Shown piece after piece: positions 21,833-32,017 of a stretch of DNA of 64,000 nucleotides. The stretch spans positions 2,468,144 to 2,532,143 of the forward strand of contig LNGK01000002.1 of assembly GCA_001510575.1 (NCBI GenBank), written 5' to 3'. The DNA comes from Knoxdaviesia capensis. Taxonomy: Eukaryota > Ascomycota > Sordariomycetes > Microascales > Gondwanamycetaceae. A program made the translations under genes and the position numbers. Each line of letters opens with the position of its first letter. Position 1 is the stretch's first letter. The notes beneath the pieces were generated by a model. That model ran no database searches. It saw only the letters and a list, made by a program, of their open reading frames with translations, and had not been told where the DNA came from.

Positions 21833-22903
21833 TCATCTCATCGAGCCTTCAATCGGGCTGGCGGGCATGCTGCGGGCAAAGCTCAGATCCGAACTAGCAG
21901 TCCGGCGAAGAGCCTGGGACATGGTCTCGATGTTCACCTCGCTGCCACTAAGGCCGATTCCGTGGTGGGAAAGAGACATAGGACTGGCGATGGACTTGCG
22001 CGACGGCGACATATCAAGGCCCTTGATGGAGCCGGACTTGCTGGTCGGCGGTGAAGCCGACGCCGGCGAGCGCAGTGGCGAGGGGGAGCGATTCAACGAG
22101 GCCTGGAATGGAGTCATTCCGGCCACATGTCTTGGGTCACGGCTGGCGGGACTGGCTGCAGGGCCAAATGCGCTATGCGTGTTCTGCTCGGCCTGCACAA
22201 CGTCGGCGAAGGAGATGAAGCTCAACCGGCGCACATCGTTGGTATCGAAAGATCCGTAGTTGGACGAGGCGTCTGTAGTCATTCGATCGCTGAAGGAAGC
22301 AAGTTCCTCCGCCCAGGCAGCAGTCATGGGGTCATAACTGAGGATGGGGCTTGTGCCTGTAACAGTGACAGCAGCCGGCTGATGGTTGCTATGTGTGATG
22401 ATTTCAACACAGTCTGGGTCCAGTTGGTTGTCGGTGATAGCTTCAGAAGAAGCGTCAAGCACAGACGGAATATAGTTCTCGGTCTGGATATGAGATGGAA
22501 TAGCAGGCGAGTTGGGAATCAGCGAGACGTAATCTTGGACATCACGCTCGAAGATTTGGGACCCGGCCGGAGACGACAGTCGCGGCGAGCTAGGGAAAGT
22601 GCGGATCGGCGACGAGGGGAACACGGCCGGCGGGTCGCTGTGGGTAGGTGATGCAGCAGAGCTCTTGTGCATGGTCGAGGGCTTGGGCAGTTCCTGTATG
22701 TGAAGGGGGCTACCCAGAGGAGCTGCAACAGTCTTCACTGGATCTCCGGTAGTGGGATCAAGCTTGACGTTCTGGGAAAGAACTAGGGGAATCTTGTTTC
22801 GCGGGCGATCATTCTTTGGCGCAGTTGTTTCCGAGTTCAGGGGAGAGGATGTGCTGGAAGTGGAGGCTTCGAGTCCGAGCGGGAGAGAAGTGGAATCGGC
22901 CAT
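21833..22903 (-). CDS. Conserved disordered fungal protein of unknown function
   Basis: A single exon of 356 aa, starting at ATG 22903 (context GACCATGG). I do not recognise a named family. The protein is Ser/Pro/Thr-rich and mostly disordered, with no signal peptide or membrane segment. One block looks structured or linear-motif-like, RRLSFISFADVVQAEQ (about residues 228-243). It starts with a basophilic kinase consensus (RRxS). Many SP sites follow, including SPSPLRSPASASPP and DMSPSRKSIASPM. The C-terminal QALRRTASSDLSFARSMPASP repeats the RRxxS/SP theme. These features suggest a phosphorylated regulatory or scaffold protein, but that is inference. The 3' neighbour region is purine-rich on + and non-coding. 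Confidence 0.8.
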   Translation of the reverse strand: MADSTSLPLGLEASTSSTSSPLNSETTAPKNDRPRNKIPLVLSQNVKLDPTTGDPVKTVAAPLGSPLHIQELPKPSTMHKSSAASPTHSDPPAVFPSSPIRTFPSSPRLSSPAGSQIFERDVQDYVSLIPNSPAIPSHIQTENYIPSVLDASSEAITDNQLDPDCVEIITHSNHQPAAVTVTGTSPILSYDPMTAAWAEELASFSDRMTTDASSNYGSFDTNDVRRLSFISFADVVQAEQNTHSAFGPAASPASRDPRHVAGMTPFQASLNRSPSPLRSPASASPPTSKSGSIKGLDMSPSRKSIASPMSLSHHGIGLSGSEVNIETMSQALRRTASSDLSFARSMPASPIEGSMR

Positions 22904-25900
22904 GGTCGCGGTATTGGACGTATAGAATAGAACGCGTATAGTACGTGCCTTAGGGTATGTGAGAGTGTGCCTGTCGGAAAGACTATTTCTGGGCCGTCTA
23001 GTCGGCTTTCAGAGATTTAGGATTTAAACAAAACGGCTCGTGTATATTTTGGTCGCTAGTGAGTCTGCAGGTTGATGGGTAGGTGGTTAACAGCAGGACA
23101 AAAAATAGAAGTGTTTCTTTCAGTAATAGAAATCGAGCTGTGAGATTCGGTAGCACAACGGTTGCTATAAGAGGCAAGTAGATCAGGCTGTCGCCGTCTA
23201 CTACTGGTAGAGAAGAAGTAGGGGTGTTGATGCTCAGTAAGGAGCACTAGGAAAGGGAGCGCGAAGGAAAATAGAAGAAAGTCGAGATGGGGAGGAGAAA
23301 ATGAAGCTCGTGAGCGGGGAAGTACGAGATGCGGAGAGAGAGAGAATGGAAAGTGAAGAAGACAAGGAAATGACAAGGGAGAAAGAGAGACAGTCCGAAG
23401 AAATGGTTATACAGGGCAGATGAAGAGGTTATTATATCCTGTGTGTGTGAAACTGAAGGGGAGAGAGAGAGAGAGGAAGAAAATTTTGAAAATCAAACGC
23501 CGTGCAAACAGTGAGACAGGTGGAAATAAATAAAAATCATTCCGTCATTTGCTGTCCCTCGTTCCCACACATTACCGCACAGTGGTGGTAATATTTTCCC
23601 CTTTCTCTGTTAAGTGGTCACCCGTCGTTCTCGGGCCAAGCAAACTAGCTGGATTTGACCTGGTGTGTGCAAAGACCCGAAAAAGTCGGGTGCATTTTGC
23701 AGGACATGGGCGGAGTAATGGGGACCAGCATAAATGACAGGATTAAAAAAAGAAACTTACCCAAAGTGAGCCTGTGGCCAGCCAAAACGGTTCGAAGATG
23801 AAACGATCAAGGCAGACAACGTCAGCAGGACCAGGCGAAGGCCGGTCGGAACGGTCGAGGTCACGAAAACAGGCGTCGCCGTCGAAGAGGCAGAGCCGGA
23901 AGGAATGGATGTATATCAGCTGGCAGTCAAGGAGTTTTTTGGCTCTTGGTTCGATCGAATTTTGAAGGTTGCGGGGGCGAAAAGAAGCTATGAGCCGACC
24001 AAAAGTGGCGATGACGACAAGGAATGCGTTGAAGCTGGCAACAAGGATGTGAGGAATGAAGGAAGCAGGAAAGAAAACTATGGATTCGTGCTAATCACCA
24101 AACTAAATGAGCACGATGGTTTTGCTGGACTCGCGACACAAAAAGTCACTAGTTGAACCGCGTAGTATCACAGAACGAGCGGGAGAGCCGAGATCGTGGT
24201 CCGGGGAGCTTGTCTTTATATCTGGTTGCGAAGGGGGAGACCACGGTCATGTAAGATGAGAGAGAGCAAGGGCCGAGGCCGGATCCAATATCAATATACG
24301 GATTTGATTGTAGGGGACAGCAAGAGGGCCTCTAGCTGGCGAAAACGGTCAGAAGGGACGCAAGAATGTGTCTCGGTGGTGAGGATTGAGTAGTCAATGG
24401 ATAAAGGGGAGTTTCAGACCCAGCAACGCGGCGGATTGATAGTGAGGATGATAGCCGCTTAACAACGGCCAAGGGAGACAGACGGAAGATGAAGTTGGTG
24501 TTAAAGGGACGATGGAGATGAAATGAAAAAGGAATAGACGAGACGAAAAAAAAGAGGAAAAAAGAAAGGAAAATAGATATAACCTGAGATCACGGAGAGG
24601 AGAAGATAAATCAAAGAAAGCGCCTAGAGAAGGAGGTAGTGAATAAACGGTGCTGCTACGTTGTAAGTGCGGGAGAAACACCGGAAAAAAGAAGAAAAAA
24701 AGGGAGGCCAGATGATCGTTTTCGATTTTGGGGTCTGGCTGGTGGTGCCTGCCGTTGGCGGCGATGCACGAAGTGGGAAGGAAGGTCGACGGCAGCTGCG
24801 ACCGATCAACCTTACAGGAAGGCGGAGCATGTGCTGTGCCGGGAAAGAAAAACGCAAAGAACAAAGGTGAAAGGCATGAATCAATGCACAATGCAATGGG
24901 CCTGAAATGTGCCGAGTTGCACCGCTGAATGCATTGCATGTACTCGGTCACGCATTCGTGGGTGAGCTGGTACTTACACCACACCCATCTAACATACGTC
25001 CGTCCCATCGTGGACTTGCGGCTGTGGGTCAATCTGAACGGGAGACTCGACCACATGTTTCGTTCCTCGTTCTCCCCTTTTTTTGCATCTTATCAGTTCC
25101 ATCCGCAGGAATGTTGTCACACGGCTGATTTCGAACCAACCAGAGAGAGAGGGGGGGAGGGAATCGCCAACGGGAGACCAAAAGAGGGAACGTGTTGGTT
25201 GCTGCACCGTCCCCTTATTCCCATTTATCGGCTCTGTTGGTGGACGAACGATTAAAACACGGATTGCAGCATTGGTCCCTTCGCTTCGTCGCAATTTCTC
25301 GTGGCGCTCTGCAGGTGTGTCTCCTGTCTCAGAAATGCACAGTTTCTGTGATGCGACACAGTCCTTCCACTCAGGATTCAGTCCATGTATTCAGGCTTCA
25401 TACGGACAGCGAAGATATACGAGTGTGTCACAGATATAAGCCTGCACTTTTGGCTTTATCCAACGACGTATCCATATTCCCACAATGTGACAACCCCACG
25501 TTGCATCCAGTCATTGATACTGCCAGTCATGTGAATTGCGGAAACCAGGGCCCATTGGTCTCTGGCGCACTACATGTAGCCAGGCCCGTTGTGGCTTTGC
25601 ACTGGGAATTGATAACAGTAGCTCTTATACAGCGAAGATACCACAAACACCAAATAGTCCAGGATTCGTACGTATCTTCAAAAAACCATTCCAGACATGG
25701 CATGGATGAACGGAACATCCAGCCCATGTAGTCTCATGGGCGATCTACACCTAAAAACTCTCCCCGACGCTGATTGGCCAATCTCATTATGTAATCCACA
25801 ACCGGCGGACATTCGAGGGCCCCACACATATAGCCAATCACAGCCGTGAATGTAAGACACCTCGTGCTTTGTCACCAATTTTTTGCAAGAATTTTACGTG

Positions 25901-26282
25901 AAGCTTCAAACGATCCTGAGCGACGAACTTTTTTGAAGCCCGATCAAACGACATCTCAACCCGAGCTTCACGATCCGCATCATCCCGGTGCCCAGATCTC
26001 TATATTTCTAACGTCCCGTTTAATTGTTCAATCTGGACCCCTTCCTTCTTTTTTTTTTTCCATCTGTTTACCCGGTGCTTAGTCGTCCAGTCCTCTCCTT
26101 TCTTCCGCGTCGACTTCCTCCCCCATTCCAGCTCCTGAATCACACAACGCCGACGCTTCGTGGCCATCTCGACGACCACAGCGGCCGAGCCCGAGATACC
26201 GAGTCCGTGAGCTCGTGGTCTGTTCCCTCGACCACCCCTTCAAAGTATTCCTCATCCCCGACATTACTCTCCTCCGCCCACA
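22904..26282. other. 3.4-kb divergent intergenic region
   Basis: It lies between the minus-strand disordered protein and MRPL20. The part nearest the former is purine-rich on + (pyrimidine-rich in its sense). CCAAT elements sit at 25773-25838. The last 250 bp are pyrimidine-rich on + and look like the MRPL20 leader. No coding exon is supported. Confidence 0.6.
25773..25838. promoter_or_regulatory. CCAAT cluster upstream of MRPL20
   Basis: The palindromic ATTGGCCAAT at 25773-25782 holds two overlapping CCAAT boxes in opposite orientation. A third, CCAAT, is at 25834-25838, 445 bp before the MRPL20 ATG. The fungal HAP/CBC (NF-Y) complex binds CCAAT and often controls respiratory genes. Function here is inferred. 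Confidence 0.4.
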
Positions 26283-26984
26283 ATGGAGTCCCGCGTGCTC
26301 GCCCGCCCGCTCACCCAACTGGCACGCTTCGCGCCCGCCGTGCCGACCCACGGCCTCACAGCCCAGCGCGGCCACAAGACCTACGCCCGCACGCGCCGGG
26401 CTCTCAACATCGCTCCGCACCCGTCCTTCACGCCCGGCACAAACAGCTCGTCCGGTATCTCCGGGTCGTCCGCGCTGTCGCCCGTGGCCACGCCCCCGGC
26501 ACCGCCCGTGTCCGGCCTCGACGAAATCATCTACAACCCGCCGTCCAGCGCGGCCACCGTGTTCCACACGCCCTTCAAGTTCCTGCCGAAGAGCGACCCC
26601 CGGCGGCGCAAGAACCTGCAGGCGCTGTTCAGCTCGCCCGCCGACGCCGCTGCTGCGGATGCCGCGGCCTCGCTGCTCCCGCCGCTGCCGCCGCAGATGT
26701 CCAAGGAGCTGCGCAACCCCAGCTACCACCTGTCCAAGGAGGACGTGGCCGAGATGCGCCGGCTGCGTGCCGAGGACCCCGAGAGCTGGTCGGTCGTCAC
26801 GCTCGCCCGCAAGTTCAACTGCTCTGAGGCGTTCGTGTCGATCTGCTCCAGCCCGTCGCGCGAGCACCGCGATAAAATGCAGCGCCAGCTCGACGAGATC
26901 AAGTCGCGGTGGGGCCCTATCCGCTCCAAGGCGAGACAAGACCGCCAGAAGCGGAGAGATCTGCTCATGGTTGGCCAGCTATGA
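26283..26984 (+). CDS. MRPL20: Mitochondrial large-subunit ribosomal protein MRPL20 (mL58)
   Basis: A fungal-specific protein of the mitochondrial 54S subunit. Single exon, 233 aa. The N-terminal 45 residues (MESRVLARPLTQLARFAPAV and on) are rich in Arg, Ala and Ser with almost no acidic residues, as in a matrix-targeting presequence. The family core is at about 145-225: LSKEDVAEMRRLRAEDPESW, then SVVTLARKFNCSEAFVSICS and a basic helix (REHRDKMQRQLDEIKSRWG). The centre is Pro/Ala-rich. Length is slightly above yeast Mrpl20 (about 195 aa). The start is the first ATG in frame (CACAATGG). It is followed by a convergent gene at 27478. Confidence 0.9.
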   Translation: MESRVLARPLTQLARFAPAVPTHGLTAQRGHKTYARTRRALNIAPHPSFTPGTNSSSGISGSSALSPVATPPAPPVSGLDEIIYNPPSSAATVFHTPFKFLPKSDPRRRKNLQALFSSPADAAAADAAASLLPPLPPQMSKELRNPSYHLSKEDVAEMRRLRAEDPESWSVVTLARKFNCSEAFVSICSSPSREHRDKMQRQLDEIKSRWGPIRSKARQDRQKRRDLLMVGQL

Positions 26985-27477
26985 TCCGTGTTGTTTTTGT
27001 CCGCCCAGCCCGGCTGTTGGCTTCCGCTGATCTGACCTCACGTGTCTCGCCCCAAGTCACGCCATTGTGATGACCACTCCTCTTGTATAATACTACTCAA
27101 CTGTATAGATATGGAAAATTGTGGTCGGGAATGTTCAAGGTGGCTTGCTAGCTATGTATCATATCTTGTATTTTTGGCATTTCTTTCTTTGCATGTTACT
27201 TTCATCTCTCGTTGGAGCTATGGATTGGTTTTTGCGTTGATGGAAGCACCTATTATGCGTGTACTTTTTTGCCCCCTCTTTGCCTTCTTTCATTTCTTTT
27301 CGTTGCTATCATTCCGCGTTTCCCAATTGTACCTAGACCTTGGCGGTAGACTAATCCAAAACATCTTTGAACTGACACGCACCCGTGTGACTTGGTTATA
27401 AAGTATCATAATCGCCATATTTCACACCCTGGACAATCACCAGGAGAATGGAGCTGCAGGGGGGAAGCTGCTCCAAC
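26985..27477. other. Convergent 3' region
   Basis: 3' flanks of MRPL20 (+) and the cysteine-rich gene (-). T-rich on +, with no coding exon. Confidence 0.6.
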
Positions 27478-29138
27478 TCAAATGCCCATACCCTCCCTGT
27501 CCTTCGCTCCAGGAATCACCCGAAGACACCACCCACACCAGCTCCGCGCGCGGCCCGACACTTCTTTCTCCATGATGGTCTTGCGATGGTTGTCCTCCTC
27601 CAAATCCGCCACGCACGCACCGACCCGCACCATCCGCACGAGCTTGGTCTTGACCTTACCGCCGATGCCCTCGATCTGCTGGCGCTGGTACCCCGGGCCT
27701 TTGTTCGGCGGCGACGGGGTGCGCTGCTGCGCGTGCGAGAGCTCGTCGATCGGGTTCATCGGCACCGGGATCGGCATTGCCGGGGTCAGTCCGACACTGG
27801 ACCCGCCGCCGAGAGGCATGTAGCCCGGCAGGGCGGCCTGGGGTGGCGGCGTGCCAAATGGGGTGAACCCGTTGGTGTGCACGCCGTTGGCAGCGGGGGC
27901 GAGCCACGGCATGGTGCCGCCTTCGCGCGCATCTTCGGCGTCGCAGTCGATCTCTTGTTCTCGCTCGCGGGCGTTCAGGCAGGCTTCTTCACGGCCGCAC
28001 ACAACGCCACAGCCGCCATCGCCAACCCCGGTTCCGAGGCTCCCGAGAACCTCGCCGTAGTGGTTTCTCCACTGCCAGACTCTAAACCGCCAGGGTTATT
28101 AGCGTGCGACCACTTAGTCTTCCCTTCAAGGATGCTCACCGTCTATATACGCCATCAGCGCCTCGGATGCCGCGACCGCATGGCTGGCACAGCCAAACAC
28201 CTTCGGACTCGCAGCAGCAGACACCCTTCTGCAATGTCGGGCTCGTCAACGCGGTATCCGGGTCGAGCGGCGGGGTCATCAGAACCGGCAACGGTGCTTT
28301 CGAGCAGGCCACGCAGAGTCGGCGGTGGCGTTCGCGGAGAGTAATCGGAGCGGGAGGTTTGATAGCGCAATTCTAGAGATTTTAGACCACCAGAGCACCC
28401 CGTCAGCTCGATGAACATGTCATGCATAGAAGCAAACAGGTTGAACGCGAAAACTTACGCGACAAACCGCCGTCCCGCACCGCCGGCACTCGGACACCAT
28501 GTCCCGCGCACAGCTCCCGGACTTGCCGTTATAGTTCCGGCCGTCCTCCATGTAGTACCAATTGCCGGCCCGCGCGCGGTACCGCAGCGTTTCCTCGGGG
28601 TCCACCGGCACGGCTTCGTTGGTGCAGTGCAGCGTCGACCGCATCAGCACGTTCCGGTACTGGATCAGGCTGGCGTGGATCGACCGCGTGGTGCGGGCCA
28701 GGCTGTCCATGGTGTTCAGGTCGATCAGGGCCGCAATCTCAATCACGATGCTGTTTGTTTGGTAGCGCAACCATGGCGGTTTCGCTGGTTTTAGTGACTT
28801 GTTCAGTACTGTCGTCATTGCAGTCTGCGCGCGTGGGCGGCCGGCCAGAGACGTGCACGCCGAAATCGCAGCAACGCGGGGGGTCAGTAAGCTTACGGGT
28901 AGCACCCAAACGCCTCCTCGGCCGGCCGTCGCTGGTACGGAACCACCGATTGAGCCGATTCAGCTTGTTCGTCGGGCTTGAGCTCGTGGTCGCATCTGGC
29001 CTCGGTCGCCGAGCCGCCATGAATAGCGCCGACATCGGTGGGGGCTTCGGTGTGCGGCAGACCGCCGAGTCCGGTCTGTACCACATACTCACTCGGGGGC
29101 TCCGCGTCCTCCTCTTCAAGATCGACAAATCGAGCCAT
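27478..29138 (-). CDS. Cysteine-rich fungal protein of unknown function, 4 exons
   Basis: Exons are 29138-28897, 28750-28459, 28372-28140 and 28081-27478, giving 456 aa. Introns are GTAAGC...CAG (146 bp), GTAAGT...TAG (86 bp) and GTGAGC...TAG (58 bp, branch CTAATAAC); every junction keeps the frame. After an acidic N-terminus (MARFVDLEEEDAEPP) comes an F-box-like helical stretch (ALIDLNTMDSLARTTRSIHA, about 87-106). Then come dense Cys pairs: SECRRCGTAVCRNC, LCVACSK, VCCCESEGVWLCQPC and GGCGVVCGREEAC. The middle two bracket the exon 2/3 junction, so they are read only after splicing. The CxxC spacing suggests two or three zinc-binding units. Near the C-terminus a Pro-rich linker precedes a last WCGWC motif. 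I do not recognise a named family; an F-box adaptor or zinc-dependent scaffold is possible. Start context is TACCATGG. Confidence 0.82.
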
Positions 29139-29852
29139 GGTAAGTGTAGAGTTCGACTGAGAGGCTTTCCATGAGGAAATATCTGGTCGTTGCTTTGCGT
29201 CGACCTTCTGGGTCACTTACTCGCCGTCATAATGGTCTAATTCTTTGGTGTCATTGTTAGCCTTTTAGCTGTCGGAGGCTGTCAGCTGTCGGCAGTTGGT
29301 ATCTTTGGCTGCATGGCTGGCTCTGCTCCTCAGTGCTTTAGGAGCTCAGTTAGGCGGGTTCAGTGGCCCATGATTCGGCCGAGTATTTCGTTCCAGCGCG
29401 TCAGATTGCCTATAACCCGTTACAATCACGCCGCATGGCCGCTGAAACGGTCGACACATAAAGCGCCGAGCACCTTGTCACCATCGGCACGGGCAGTCCC
29501 GCGCCAACTCAAACAAGACAGAAGAAGTTGTTGTCACTGGTGACTTTATATTGGTCTTAAAGCCACATCTATGGCGAGCTTGAAGATCGAGTCAATCGAG
29601 GCAGTTGAAGGACCAAGTTATCCAAGCAAAGCTATTTCGTCGTCTTAATTCTATATATGCTCCCATACGCCCAGAGACCACGTAGAAGTCATTATTCATG
29701 GCCCTAAAAGTTATGAAGATGGATTTTGAGGGCCAGTTGATATTCTTAGTCAAGGGAACACCGAAACGGGAAAAGACCAGCATTCCACATATAAATTGGA
29801 ACATGACAACCAAGAGCTTCCGCGGTTCTCAAGCATTTACTGGAAGATGCTT
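29139..29852. other. Intergenic region
   Basis: This is the upstream region of the cysteine-rich gene and the 3' side of the HET/NB-ARC remnant. Nothing coding is supported, although some of it may be further decayed remnant. Confidence 0.5.
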
Positions 29853-31325
29853 TTAGAGGGCTGTTGAGTAGCTCATGGGCTGTGAATTTAAGACACGCTG
29901 CTGAGCAGCCGAAGCTAATTCCTCATCGGGGTTGGCATTCACGCTGGCCTTCGCCCAGGCGTGTATACAGCGGTGCAAATTGTATCTCGGTTCCGTTGGC
30001 CCGTGGATAGAGGAGGTTGATGGCTGCTGTTCGACGAAGCCGTGCTCGTAAAGCGTACATATAGCTTCGGTGAAGCCAAGTTCATCGTCCACATCCAGCA
30101 TCCATGACGGGCCGTTATGGCCTGACAAGAAGTCCACGCCATTCTTTGCATCCATTTTCAAAACATCCCAACCATAGAGTCTTGGTGTGCAGTTGGAAAA
30201 AGCTGTCCGGTATAAATTCCGGTATCATCAGCATCACGACCGAATCTAGGACTGTCAAAGTTGTCATGAATAATAAGCCATCGAGTGTTTGCCGGTTCGC
30301 TGAGCCATGAGGTAACTGCATTGGCCACTTGCTTGGGGCTCTGGATGTCAAGGTCATGAAACTGCTTCGAAGAAGGGTGGTATCGTGATATCCGATCGGC
30401 AGCTCCAAGAAAGCTCCGGTGTATTGCGTGTTCGTTTTTGGCGATCACCCAGAATATGGCAGAGGACTCGTCTTGGAACCTCTTCGCGGCGTATGCAGTT
30501 GCGAGCTGTGTCTTTCCAACACCGCCGAGACCCCGGATGACGGCACACCGGCGGCTCCCGTTTTGATCGTAGAGCAGTTCGGATCTGGCGCAACTCTTCT
30601 TGTCGCCCGACGAAGTCGTCAATGTCAGGCACTCCGACAAGGCCATTGAATTGGATATGCCCTGTCCTCAGGTCGGTCGTTCCGGCGGTCGGCGGCCCGC
30701 GATCTCCGCGCGTGGACCGTGAAGGTGTGTAAAAAGACCAACGTCCAGACCCAGGACGGGAATGGTGGTAATGGAAGATATCAGATGCTGCAGGGACTTC
30801 TTATCTCCAAGAAAAAAGCCTTCCTTCGAAGAAGATTCGACGCAGCCCCGGGGCAATCAGGGCATGAACAGTTCGTCCATAAGGAAGCCAGATGCTTTTA
30901 GCAAAAGCTGCCTCCCAAGCAGGAGTGCCTCCACCAACAAGAGCACCAAGTGAAGATGAAATGACCGAGAAATCGGTGAGATAGACGTAGCACTTCGCGG
31001 CATCCTCATACCAGCGAAACTTGCTGTTGATTCCTTCTTGGATTTCGGCGGGATTGGATTTATCGATGCAGCAGGTGTCGATCCAGAAGTAGCCCAACTG
31101 GTCTTGTTTCGCCTGTTGAACGCAAACCCGAACCTTGGTGAAGCCCAACTTGTGGTGGCACTTGTGCTTTAGTTTGCTAATATCTGATAAGGTTATGTCT
31201 TCCGGTCCCCATATATGGGATATAATCGCATAACGGGCGGGAACATCGTGACGGTTGAGGCTGTTTGTGAGACAGAAATTGCCGTCCGTTCTAACAACTT
31301 TGACCGTTTGTGGAAAGGTGGAATC
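29853..31325 (-). pseudogene. Decayed HET / NB-ARC (fungal NLR-like) gene
   Basis: Read on the minus strand, a HET domain (heterokaryon incompatibility) begins RYAIISHIWGPEDITLSDIS near 31230. It continues through GYFWIDTCCIDKSNPAEIQE (near 31080) to about 30850. No ATG precedes it in frame after the stop at 31328-31326. The frame shifts in a C/G run at about 30846-30853, after LIAP; the other frame continues ESSSKEGFFLGDKKSLQHLI and then stops at 30670. The NB-ARC entry DDFVGRQEELRQIRTAL (about 30610) is in one frame, but the P-loop VIRGLGGVGKTQLATAYA (about 30530) is in another. A third piece (30161-29853, ELGFTEAICTLYEHGFVEQQ, HRCIHAWAKA) matches the helical region after NB-ARC in fungal STAND proteins. 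The end of the NB-ARC and any sensor repeats are missing. With two or more frameshifts, a stop and deletions, it is not functional as read. Confidence 0.8.
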
Positions 31326-31328
31326 CTA

Positions 31329-32017
31329 GGGTTAGGGTATGGAACTTCCTGTAATCTCTCGACAACATCATGTTGGCATATCCCAGACAACGATCTATCA
31401 GAGACGGGTGGCTGTTGTTACGGTGGTTTTTTAACTCTATTCTTTTATGCATATCGAGTTTTTCTAATATGCCAGCTTGGGTTCCATGTCCATCCCCTGC
31501 ATGTTACCTTGACCTGCAGATTCGCACATTTACACAGCAATGTTGCAATCCCCATAGCGTCGGACCCCAGATACAAAGCGGCCTAGTTCCAGGCGTGTTT
31601 CACGCTGAACGTCTGAGCTGGACAGCTGATAATCCACTGGAATCTTGAGCCGCCTCGATATCAGCGGTCGGGGACTCGGCACAGTTCCGAGTAGCGCTGA
31701 TCCCGGGTGAGCTTGGTTGCGCCTTTTATTTTTCTCCCCCATCTTGGCTTCGTTTGGTTTTATTTCTCTCTTCTACTTGCTTCTCGCCTCGCGGGTTAGT
31801 GTCTCACGAACACCGGGAATGAGGAATTGCCGCCAATCTCCATTGGGACATGCGCTGATATCATAATCGTGGGGAGGTATTCCGTCACTGGACAAGAAGA
31901 CCTCGGGATCTGTCTATCTGTCTATATACACTCTGTATCTGCGCTGAATTAATCTCTTCTTTCTCTCCTATCACTGCTTCTTCCATACTCTCAGTATCCT
32001 TGCACCAACTCGCCACC
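31329..32017. other. Upstream region of the transporter gene
   Basis: No coding exon is seen. A TATATA-containing stretch (about 31921) and a pyrimidine-rich leader precede the ATG at 32018. Confidence 0.55.

Noticed and set aside
29592..29813. A 73-codon minus-strand frame after the HET/NB-ARC remnant
   Set aside because: No resemblance to TPR or other sensor repeats could be seen, so it was not joined to the pseudogene.
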